Source of the DNA: Chryseobacterium sp. Leaf394
Lineage (GTDB): Bacteria > Bacteroidota > Bacteroidia > Flavobacteriales > Weeksellaceae
Direction: 5' to 3'
Assembly: GCF_001424105.1 (NCBI RefSeq)
Contig: NZ_LMQH01000010.1
Coordinates: 251,416-315,415, forward strand
Length of the DNA: 64,000 nucleotides
Each line of letters opens with the position of its first letter. Positions within the stretch are counted from its first letter, which is position 1. The translations under genes and the position numbers were made by a program. A model generated the notes under the pieces. It was not told the DNA's origin. It saw only the letters and a list, made by a program, of their open reading frames with translations, and made no database searches. Shown in pieces: positions 54,266 to 61,443 of the stretch.

Positions 54266-55402
54266 ATGAGAAATGTAGGAATTATCGGTGCCGGAACGAT
54301 GGGAATTGGCATCGCACAAGTAGCCGCAACCAACGGATGCAAAGTTTGGGTCTATGACGCCAACGCAAAACAGGTAGAAACGGCAACCGTAGGTCTGGAA
54401 AAAACACTGACCAAATTGGTGGACAAGCAGAAAATTTCATCGGAGAAAATGGTTGAAATTTTATCTAATATTTCCATCGCTACAGAACTGAAGGACTTCA
54501 AAGATTGCGAACTCGTCATCGAAGCCATCATCGAAAATAAAGAAATCAAAACAAAAGTTTTCACAGAATTAGAGCAACATGTTTCTGAAAGCTGTGTGAT
54601 TGCTTCCAATACATCATCCATTTCCATTACCTCTCTCGGTGCAGAACTGCAAAAACCGGAGCGTTTCATCGGAATTCACTTTTTCAATCCGGCCCCTCTG
54701 ATGCCCTTGGTTGAAATTATTCCATCTCTTTTGACAGAAAAATCTTTAGCTGAAAAAATGTACAGCCTCATGAAAGATTGGGGTAAAGTTTCTGTGATTG
54801 CCAAAGATATCCCAGGATTTATCGTTAACAGAATTGCGCGTCCTTTTTACGGAGAAGGTTTGAGAATTGTTGAAGAAAACATCGCAACGGTAGAACAGGT
54901 TGATGACGCAATGAAAACATTAGGTAACTTCAAAATGGGACCTTTTGAGCTGATGGATTTAATTGGTGTTGATGTCAATTTCTCTGTAACAAAAACAGTT
55001 TACAACGAGTATTTCTACGATCCAAAATACAAGCCATCTCTTCTTCAGCAGAGAATGTCTGAAGCCAAGCTTCATGGCAGAAAAACAGGAAAAGGATTCT
55101 ATGATTATGCTGACGGAGCTGTAAAAACTGAACCAACGAAAGACGAAGCACTGTATCAGCAAATATTTTTAAGAATTATTTCAATGCTCATCAATGAAGC
55201 AGTTGAAGCCAAAAGATTAGGCATTGCCAACGATGAAGATCTCGAATTAGCCATGCAGAAAGGTGTCAATTATCCAAAAGGATTGCTGGCTTGGGGAAAA
55301 GAAATAGGATATGAAAAAATCTCTGAAACCCTACAGAATCTTTACGGAGAATATCAGGAAGAGAGATACAGACAAAGCCCATTGCTGCGAAAATTAAATT
55401 AG
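54266..55402 (+). CDS. paaH: 3-hydroxyacyl-CoA dehydrogenase
   Basis: PaaH oxidises 3-hydroxyadipyl-CoA with NAD. The start is chosen at 54266 (MRNVGIIGAGTMGIGI); the ATG at 54242 lies inside the palindrome and adds eight residues. The 378-residue protein has the Rossmann motif, the catalytic His region IGIHFFNPAPLMPLVEI, and KDIPGFIVNRIARPF. The C-terminal domain is duplicated to about 378 residues, longer than single-domain 3HCDH of about 280. It is cytoplasmic. Confidence 0.93.
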   Translation: MRNVGIIGAGTMGIGIAQVAATNGCKVWVYDANAKQVETATVGLEKTLTKLVDKQKISSEKMVEILSNISIATELKDFKDCELVIEAIIENKEIKTKVFTELEQHVSESCVIASNTSSISITSLGAELQKPERFIGIHFFNPAPLMPLVEIIPSLLTEKSLAEKMYSLMKDWGKVSVIAKDIPGFIVNRIARPFYGEGLRIVEENIATVEQVDDAMKTLGNFKMGPFELMDLIGVDVNFSVTKTVYNEYFYDPKYKPSLLQQRMSEAKLHGRKTGKGFYDYADGAVKTEPTKDEALYQQIFLRIISMLINEAVEAKRLGIANDEDLELAMQKGVNYPKGLLAWGKEIGYEKISETLQNLYGEYQEERYRQSPLLRKLN

Positions 55403-55412
55403 ATAATCAGAT

Positions 55413-55459
55413 AATTTGAAAATGTGCTCATTTGCAAATTAATTTCTCATTTTCAAATT
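55413..55459. repeat. Inverted repeat of the ATTTGAAAAT family after paaH
   Basis: Perfect 12-base arms AATTTGAAAATG (55413-55424) and CATTTTCAAATT (55448-55459). Confidence 0.75.
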
Positions 55460-55482
55460 GGATCAATTTATAAATTAAAAGT

Positions 55483-55692
55483 ATGACTCAGAAAAAAATA
55501 CTCTCAGCTTTCGCAGTAGCACTGTTCTCGACGGTATTTGTGGGAGGTATATTTTACTTAACTGACAATCGTTTTAAAACCACGGAAGATGATAAAATGT
55601 TCAGTTGGGGATTTGTAGTAATATATTTTTCAGGAATGTTCATCGTAAGTCTTTTCAGTGAAAGACTGATGAAGTTGTTCAAAAAAAACTGA
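55483..55692 (+). CDS. Small two-helix membrane protein
   Basis: The 69-residue product has membrane segments at about 9-27 (AVALFSTVFVGGIFYL) and 43-60 (WGFVVIYFSGMFIVSLF), and a basic C-terminus. The phrase GFVVIYFSGMF is close to GFTIYFTGIF of the small protein encoded at 56068. Unknown function. It lies in the paa operon without paa homology. Confidence 0.65.
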   Translation: MTQKKILSAFAVALFSTVFVGGIFYLTDNRFKTTEDDKMFSWGFVVIYFSGMFIVSLFSERLMKLFKKN

Positions 55693-55719
55693 TTGAAAAC
55701 TTACAAAAAGTAATTTTGG

Positions 55720-56025
55720 ATGGATTTAAACAGCTTCAAAGCCGAATTGGAAACAAGACTTTCCATCGAAAAAGAATATATTATTGAGGAACTTCCGACA
55801 GCCAAGGATGAAGAAAAGCTGGATTTGTTAGGGAAATTCAACGAGAAATACAGAGAGCTCATTAAACGGATTGCTTGTGAAGAAGGAATAGATTTAAATG
55901 CTCTTGATGCCTCAGAAAATTCAGCAGATCATCTCACTATTGAACAGGTAATTTTAGGGAAAACGATGAGTATATATGACAAGCTGGCTGATGAATTATA
56001 TGAGGTAATAACAGACAGATACTAA
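55720..56025 (+). CDS. Small hypothetical cytoplasmic protein
   Basis: The 101-residue protein is acidic and helical (KAELETRLSIEKEYIIEELP, AKDEEKLDLLGKFNEKY). No family was recognised. It is between two small membrane protein genes in the paa operon. Confidence 0.6.
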   Translation: MDLNSFKAELETRLSIEKEYIIEELPTAKDEEKLDLLGKFNEKYRELIKRIACEEGIDLNALDASENSADHLTIEQVILGKTMSIYDKLADELYEVITDRY

Positions 56026-56067
56026 ATAAAAATTAAATTTTAGACAATAAGTAGGATTTTAAGGACG

Positions 56068-56301
56068 ATGCTTAAAAGGATTTTTACATTAAAGAATTTT
56101 CTGAAGTCATTGATGAGAGCTTTGATCTTTGTTATAGCTTTTTTTCTGCTCAAACTTCTTCTGTATTATGTAGGCTGGGAGGACGAAAATGGTATTAACA
56201 TCATTGGTTTTACAATCTATTTCACAGGCATTTTTTTAATGTATTTTATTTTAGATGGCAGAGATTATTCATGGAGAGATGTGGTTAAATTTAAAAAATA
56301 A
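56068..56301 (+). CDS. Small two-helix membrane protein
   Basis: The 77-residue product has membrane segments at about 15-35 (LMRALIFVIAFFLLKLLLYY) and 46-62 (IIGFTIYFTGIFLMYFI). It resembles the protein at 55483 in the second segment. Unknown function. It is 10 bases before paaI, so probably cotranscribed with it. Confidence 0.65.
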   Translation: MLKRIFTLKNFLKSLMRALIFVIAFFLLKLLLYYVGWEDENGINIIGFTIYFTGIFLMYFILDGRDYSWRDVVKFKK

Positions 56302-56311
56302 ATAACAATTA

Positions 56312-56725
56312 ATGAATCCGAGACAGGTTGTAGATTATATGATGGAGAAAGATTATTTCTCCCAATTTTTAGGAATCAAAATCATTGATATTAAAAAGAA
56401 TTACGCTTTAATTGAAATGGAAATCACTAAACAGATGCTCAACGGCCTGGGAACAGTTCACGGCGGAGTAACCTTCGCTTTCGCTGATTCAGCATTTGCT
56501 TTTTCCTCCAACAACGATGGAAATGCAGCTGTCGCATTGAGCGTGACCATCAATTTCACCAAAGCCGGACGAGAAGGTGATATTTTCAGAGCCGAAAGTG
56601 TTTTGGTAAACGATACCAGAAAAACAGCGATCTACGACATTAAGATTAGCAACCAGAACAATGATTTGGTTGCAAAATTTGTCGGAACGGTTTATAAGAT
56701 CGGAAAAAAAGTGGTCGAACTTTAA
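56312..56725 (+). CDS. paaI: Phenylacetyl-CoA-pathway thioesterase PaaI
   Basis: PaaI is a hotdog-fold thioesterase that hydrolyses stalled ring-hydroxylated phenylacetyl-CoA thioesters to free CoA. The 137-residue protein has NGLGTVHGGVTFAFADSAFAF, with the Gly-Gly and the Asp that form the active site. It is cytoplasmic. It matches the tetrameric PaaI type. Confidence 0.93.
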   Translation: MNPRQVVDYMMEKDYFSQFLGIKIIDIKKNYALIEMEITKQMLNGLGTVHGGVTFAFADSAFAFSSNNDGNAAVALSVTINFTKAGREGDIFRAESVLVNDTRKTAIYDIKISNQNNDLVAKFVGTVYKIGKKVVEL

Positions 56726-56734
56726 ATTTATTTG

Positions 56735-57442
56735 ATGAGATATTTTGCGTCGTTTATTTTAGTTTTTTTAATAAGTTTTGTCAATGCTCAAAAACAACAG
56801 GTTAATGAAAACCTTAAGAAAGAGTTAGATGAAATGCTTAGATTAGATCAAACTTACAGAAGATTATTCGACCATGGTATTACTGCTGAGAAAAAAAGTG
56901 AGATTCTCAAAGAATTAAATATCGATGAAAAGGATTTTGAGGAAAAACAATGGCAATTAGTCGTGGACATAGACAGTCTGAATATGCAGAAAATTGAACA
57001 GATTATTTCTCAATACGGCTATCCTGGAAAATCTCTCGTTGGAGAACCTACAAATCAATCCGCTTGGTATGTCATCCAACATTCAAATAAGATCGGTAAA
57101 TATTTACCAATGATTAAAAAGGCGGGAAAAGAAAAAGAAATACCCTTTACTCTAGCTGCGATGATGGAAGACAGATTCTTAATGAACAGTGGAAAGGAGC
57201 AAATTTATGGAACTCAGGGAGCTGGAGAATTCTTCATTAATAAAAATGGAAAGGAAGATTTTGTGAACTTCATCTGGCCAATAAAAAATGAGAAGAATGT
57301 TAATAAATTGCGCAAAGAGACCGGATTTAAAAATACAATTGAAGAAAATGCTAAAGATCTGTTCGGAAAAGATTTCGTTTACAAACCGTTCTCTTTAAAA
57401 GAGGCTTTAAAATTAAGAAAACAAGCTTCAAATATTCATTAA
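56735..57442 (+). CDS. Exported DUF6624-like protein
   Basis: The start is set at ATG 56735 (MRYFASFILVFLISFVNAQ, a signal peptide). The mature protein has NQSAWYVIQHSN, AAMMEDRFLMNSGKEQIYGT and a Lys-rich helical tail, which are the landmarks of DUF6624. The function is unknown. It is embedded between paaI and paaJ and has no known part in phenylacetate breakdown. The DUF6624 assignment is from memory. Confidence 0.75.
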   Translation: MRYFASFILVFLISFVNAQKQQVNENLKKELDEMLRLDQTYRRLFDHGITAEKKSEILKELNIDEKDFEEKQWQLVVDIDSLNMQKIEQIISQYGYPGKSLVGEPTNQSAWYVIQHSNKIGKYLPMIKKAGKEKEIPFTLAAMMEDRFLMNSGKEQIYGTQGAGEFFINKNGKEDFVNFIWPIKNEKNVNKLRKETGFKNTIEENAKDLFGKDFVYKPFSLKEALKLRKQASNIH

Positions 57443-57460
57443 ATTAAATAGTAATTATAC

Positions 57461-57500
57461 CATTTTCAGATTTTCAAATTAACACATTTTCAAATTAAAT
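57461..57500. repeat. Half element of the ATTTGAAAAT family before paaJ
   Basis: Words CATTTTCAGATTTTCAAATT and ACACATTTTCAAATTAA repeat here without an opposite arm. Confidence 0.5.
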
Positions 57501-57503
57501 AAA

Positions 57504-58712
57504 ATGAACAACGTATATATCGTAGATTACATCAGAACACCAATTTCAAAACTATCCGGTGGCCTTTCAGAAGTTCGTGCCGATGATTTGGCAGCAATCG
57601 TCTTAAAAGAAATTGTTGCAAGAAATCCTGAAGTTCCTGTTGAGGAAATTGAGGATGTTATTTTCGGATGTGCCAATCAGGCTGGTGAAGATAACAGAAA
57701 TGTTGCCAGAATGGGACTTTTATTAGCAGGACTTCCGTACAAAATCGGAGGTGAAACGGTGAACAGACTATGCGCTTCAGGAATGTCGGCGGTGGCAAAT
57801 GCCTTCCGTTCGATCGCTTCAGGAGAAGGTGAAATTTATATTGCAGGTGGCGTTGAGCACATGACGCGTTCACCTTATGTGATGTCAAAACCAAGTACTG
57901 CTTTCGGGAGAGACAGCCAGATGTTTGACACGACTTTCGGATGGAGATTTGTGAATCCCAAAATGAAAGAAATGTACGGTGTAGACACGATGGGAGACAC
58001 CGCTGAAAATTTGGCAGAAATGCACAACATCAGCCGTGAAGATCAGGATAAATTTGCCCTGTGGTCTCAACAAAAAGCGACTAAAGCTCAGGAAAGCGGA
58101 AGACTGGCGGAAGAAATTATAAAAGTTGAAATTCCACAGAGAAAAGGCGAACCGAAAATCTTCGATACAGACGAATTTATCAAACCAACCTCTTCGATGG
58201 AAGGATTAGGAAAACTTCGTCCCGCTTTCAGGAAAGATGGTGGAACAGTAACTGCTGGAAACGCTTCTGGAATGAACGATGGTGCTGCTGCTTTAATTTT
58301 AGCAAGCGAAGAAGCGGTAAAAAAATATGGTTTAAAACCGAAAGCGAAAATCTTAGGATCATCCGTTGCAGGTGTTGAGCCAAGAATTATGGGAATCGGT
58401 CCGGTTGAAGCGACTCAGAAATTGTTGAAAAGATTAAATCTTTCATTAGACGACATGGATGTTATCGAATTGAACGAAGCTTTTGCTGCTCAATCTTTGG
58501 CTGTAACCAGAAGTTTAGGTTTAAAAGATGATGATTCAAGAGTGAATCCAAACGGAGGCGCAATTGCTATCGGTCATCCACTTGGAGTTTCGGGAGCAAG
58601 AATTATCGGTTCTGCAGCTTTGGAACTTCAGAAACAAGATAAAAAATATGCGTTATGTACTCTTTGTATCGGTGTCGGTCAGGGGTATGCAATGGTAATT
58701 GAAAAGGTTTAA
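57504..58712 (+). CDS. paaJ: Beta-ketoadipyl-CoA thiolase
   Basis: PaaJ cleaves 3-oxoadipyl-CoA to acetyl-CoA and succinyl-CoA, and also acts on the ring-cleavage product. The 402-residue thiolase has active-site C90 (NRLCASGMSAVANAF), H358 (GHPLGVSGAR) and C388 (LCTLCIGVGQG). The context in the paa operon sets the role; it could also act on other 3-ketoacyl-CoA. It is cytoplasmic. Confidence 0.94.
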   Translation: MNNVYIVDYIRTPISKLSGGLSEVRADDLAAIVLKEIVARNPEVPVEEIEDVIFGCANQAGEDNRNVARMGLLLAGLPYKIGGETVNRLCASGMSAVANAFRSIASGEGEIYIAGGVEHMTRSPYVMSKPSTAFGRDSQMFDTTFGWRFVNPKMKEMYGVDTMGDTAENLAEMHNISREDQDKFALWSQQKATKAQESGRLAEEIIKVEIPQRKGEPKIFDTDEFIKPTSSMEGLGKLRPAFRKDGGTVTAGNASGMNDGAAALILASEEAVKKYGLKPKAKILGSSVAGVEPRIMGIGPVEATQKLLKRLNLSLDDMDVIELNEAFAAQSLAVTRSLGLKDDDSRVNPNGGAIAIGHPLGVSGARIIGSAALELQKQDKKYALCTLCIGVGQGYAMVIEKV

Positions 58713-58826
58713 TTTGAAAATGTGCTAATTTGAGAATTTGAAAATGCTATTTAGAACAGCTATAATTCTTAAATTAATATATCTCACAATTTTCAAATTA
58801 ACTCATTCTCAAATTTTCAAATTAAA
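58708..58826. repeat. Long inverted repeat of the ATTTGAAAAT family between paaJ and paaY
   Basis: Arms of about 38 bases (58708-58745 and 58789-58826) pair imperfectly. The gap of 117 bases is nearly all repeat. Two or three AATTTGAAAAT-like words lie in each arm. The left arm overlaps the paaJ stop codon. Confidence 0.8.
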
Positions 58827-58829
58827 ATT

Positions 58830-59423
58830 ATGAATATCTACTCATACCACGGCATTCGCCCCATCATAAAACCATCTGCCTACGTTCATCCGCAGGCGGT
58901 GATCATTGGAAATGTGGAAATCGGCGAAGACGTTTATGTCGGTCCTAATGCGGTGATTCGTGGCGACTGGGGTAAAATTATTGTGAAAGACGGTGCGAAT
59001 GTTCAGGAAAACTGTACCCTTCACGTTTTCCCGGGAATTGAAACCATTTTGGAAGAATCTGCTCACATCGGTCACGGAGCGATTATTCATTCCGGACACA
59101 TCGGTAGAAATTGCCTGGTTGGAATGAATGCTGTAGTCATGGATAAAGCAGTAATCGGTAATGAGTGTATTATCGGAGCATTAGCCTTTGTTCCTGCAAA
59201 TTTCAGATGTGATGCGAGAAAATTGATCGTTGGAAGTCCGGCAAAAATTATCCGTGATGTTTCAGATGAAATGATTAAATGGAAAACGGAAGGAACAAAA
59301 TTGTATCAGGAATTGGCGAGAGAAGGAAGAGATGCCATTCAACTGTGTAAACCTTTTACGGAATATGTTCAGCAAATTCCTACGAAGGTTGTTGATTATG
59401 GGATTTGGGATGATGTGAAATAA
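58830..59423 (+). CDS. paaY: PaaY, gamma-carbonic-anhydrase-like thioesterase
   Basis: The left-handed beta-helix protein of 197 residues has hexapeptide repeats (VIIGNVEIGEDVYVGPNAVI) and the metal-binding His region (HIGHGAIIHSGHIGRN), as in PaaY and gamma-class carbonic anhydrases. In the paa pathway PaaY hydrolyses 2-hydroxycyclohepta-1,4,6-triene-1-formyl-CoA, protecting CoA pools. The C-terminal helix (KPFTEYVQQIPTKVVDYG) is typical of PaaY. It is cytoplasmic. Confidence 0.88.
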   Translation: MNIYSYHGIRPIIKPSAYVHPQAVIIGNVEIGEDVYVGPNAVIRGDWGKIIVKDGANVQENCTLHVFPGIETILEESAHIGHGAIIHSGHIGRNCLVGMNAVVMDKAVIGNECIIGALAFVPANFRCDARKLIVGSPAKIIRDVSDEMIKWKTEGTKLYQELAREGRDAIQLCKPFTEYVQQIPTKVVDYGIWDDVK

Positions 59424-59444
59424 TTTTTACCACTCAATTTAAAT

Positions 59445-60272
59445 ATGATTAATAAACTCCTCTTTTTCGCCGCCATTATATTTACATTCCAATTCACGGT
59501 TTCTGCCCAGAATGGAACTGTGAAACCATTGACGATTGGGGAAATCAGAATCATAAAATCTGAAATATTAAAAGAAGAAAGAACTCTGAATATCTATCTT
59601 CCGCAGAATTTCGATAAAACAAAATCCTATCCTATCATTTATCTTTTGGACGGGAGCATGAATGAAGATTTTATTCATGTAACAGGGTTGGTGCAGTTCT
59701 TTAATCAGATGTACGCAATGCCGGAAACGATTGTGGTTGGAATTGCAAATGTTGACAGAAAAAGAGACTTCACTTTTCATACGGATTTAAAGGATTTGCA
59801 GAAAGATTATCCTACAACGGGACATTCTGATAAATTCATTAGTTTCCTTGAAAAAGAATTGAAACCTTACATCGAAAGTCAGTTTAAAACTGACAGAACC
59901 TATATTTTCGGACAATCTTTGGGTGGACTTTTAGCAACAGAAATTTTACTGAAAAAACCTGAAATGTTCAATAACTATTTTATCATTAGCCCGAGTTTGT
60001 GGTGGGATGATGAAAGTCTTTTGAAACAGGCACCGCAATTATTAGCGAAAATTAAGGATACCCAGAAATTTGTTTACATTTCTGTAGGAAAAGGTGAGCA
60101 TAAAGTAATGGTAAAAGATGCAGAAGATTTCTTTACTGTTCTTCAAAATTCAAATAAGAAAAACTGGAAGGTAGAATATAAAATGATGGAATCAGATAAT
60201 CACGCAACAATCCTTCACAGAAGTCTTTATGAAGGTTTGGTGAGACTGTTTCCGTATCAGGAACCGAAGTAA
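59445..60272 (+). CDS. Exported putative esterase (alpha/beta hydrolase, PF00756-like)
   Basis: A signal peptide (about 1-21, QFTVSAQ) precedes an esterase fold: RTLNIYLPQNFDKTKSYPII, the nucleophile Ser in IFGQSLGGLLATEIL, and His in ESDNHATILHRSLY near residue 260. The family includes feruloyl and siderophore esterases. The substrate is unknown. It follows paaY by 21 bases, on the same strand, so it is probably cotranscribed. Confidence 0.85.
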   Translation: MINKLLFFAAIIFTFQFTVSAQNGTVKPLTIGEIRIIKSEILKEERTLNIYLPQNFDKTKSYPIIYLLDGSMNEDFIHVTGLVQFFNQMYAMPETIVVGIANVDRKRDFTFHTDLKDLQKDYPTTGHSDKFISFLEKELKPYIESQFKTDRTYIFGQSLGGLLATEILLKKPEMFNNYFIISPSLWWDDESLLKQAPQLLAKIKDTQKFVYISVGKGEHKVMVKDAEDFFTVLQNSNKKNWKVEYKMMESDNHATILHRSLYEGLVRLFPYQEPK

Positions 60273-60299
60273 CCGATTTACTTAAATAATATTTTATAG

Positions 60300-61127
60300 A
60301 TGAAATTTAGTTTCTGCATATTTTTTATAATGGTTTTGATTGTAAGTAGCTGTAAATCTACAGCTGTCTATAAAGATATTCCATTCAGTCAAAACACTGC
60401 AGGAACTGATATTAAACTCAATATTTTTACACCAAAGAAGGTTGGTGAAAATAATTATCCGGTCTTAATTTTTGTACACGGAGGAAACTGGAATACAGGA
60501 AATAAGAAAACCTATACTCTGATGGGTAAAAACTTTGCCCGGAAAAATATTATCGCCGTTATTCCTGATTATACTTTGAGTCCGAATGCTGATGTCGACC
60601 AGATGACCAGAGAAATAGCTGCAGCGATACAATTTACAAAAGAAAATGCTCAGAAATATAACGGAGATTCCCGAAAAATATTTGTTTCAGGACACTCAGC
60701 GGGCGGTCAGTTGGCGGCTTCTGCAGTGATGAATCCGAAATACCAGATTCTGGAAAATACAGTTTCGGGGATTATTTTAATTGATGCAGCGGGAATAGAT
60801 ATGAAGAATTATCTCGAAAAAAATCCACCGACATCAGAAAGTAATTATGATATCACATGGAGCAAGGATCCACAAAAATGGAAAGAGGCATCTCCAATCT
60901 ATTTTATCAATGAAAAGACACCGCCTTTTTTAATGTATGTAGGTGAAAAAACGTATCCTTCAATCAAACTGGCGAATGAGAATTTTTTGAAAGCGCTTCA
61001 TCCTTTCCAACCTAATGTAAAACCTGTTTTCATCAATAAAAAACATATTCCAATGGTGGTACAGTATTTTTTCCCCTGGAGCAAAAGATTTGATGAAACT
61101 TTGGAATTTATTGAAACTGTAAAATAA
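60300..61127 (+). CDS. Alpha/beta hydrolase lipoprotein (BD-FAE/carboxylesterase-like)
   Basis: The protein has a lipoprotein signal (MVLIVSSC) and 275 residues. The oxyanion motif FVHGGNWNTGNK, Ser in VSGHSAGGQLAASAV and a C-terminal His in KKHIPMVVQYFF complete a triad of the BD-FAE/carboxylesterase group. It is tethered in the outer membrane or periplasm. With the previous esterase it gives two exported hydrolases within the paa operon. Their involvement with phenylacetyl esters is only a possibility. Confidence 0.83.
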   Translation: MKFSFCIFFIMVLIVSSCKSTAVYKDIPFSQNTAGTDIKLNIFTPKKVGENNYPVLIFVHGGNWNTGNKKTYTLMGKNFARKNIIAVIPDYTLSPNADVDQMTREIAAAIQFTKENAQKYNGDSRKIFVSGHSAGGQLAASAVMNPKYQILENTVSGIILIDAAGIDMKNYLEKNPPTSESNYDITWSKDPQKWKEASPIYFINEKTPPFLMYVGEKTYPSIKLANENFLKALHPFQPNVKPVFINKKHIPMVVQYFFPWSKRFDETLEFIETVK

Positions 61128-61147
61128 TATAAGAATATTTTATTTCA

Positions 61148-61435
61148 ATGATAATGAATGGCATCCTAAAAAATTACTGGATTATAAGTATTATTGCTTT
61201 TATTGCAATTAATTTTTTTGGATTTTATTTAATTAAAACTTCACCGGATTTTTTAGATTTATATGAGCACGCAGAATCTGAGGAATTTATTCAAAAGTTT
61301 GAGACAAAAGAAAATATTTATTCAATTTTTTTCGGCTTTCTATTTATTTTAGATAGTTGGTTAATATTATTTATTCCTTATCTGATCATTAGAAAAGTTT
61401 TGAAAACTAAAATATTAAAATCAAGTAAAAAGTAA
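61148..61435 (+). CDS. Small two-helix membrane protein
   Basis: The 95-residue product has membrane segments at about 9-27 (YWIISIIAFIAINFFGFYLI) and 57-78 (FFGFLFILDSWLILFIPYLI), with an acidic loop. No family was recognised. It is 8 bases before paaZ and may be cotranscribed with it. Confidence 0.65.
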   Translation: MIMNGILKNYWIISIIAFIAINFFGFYLIKTSPDFLDLYEHAESEEFIQKFETKENIYSIFFGFLFILDSWLILFIPYLIIRKVLKTKILKSSKK

Positions 61436-61443
61436 AAATCTAT

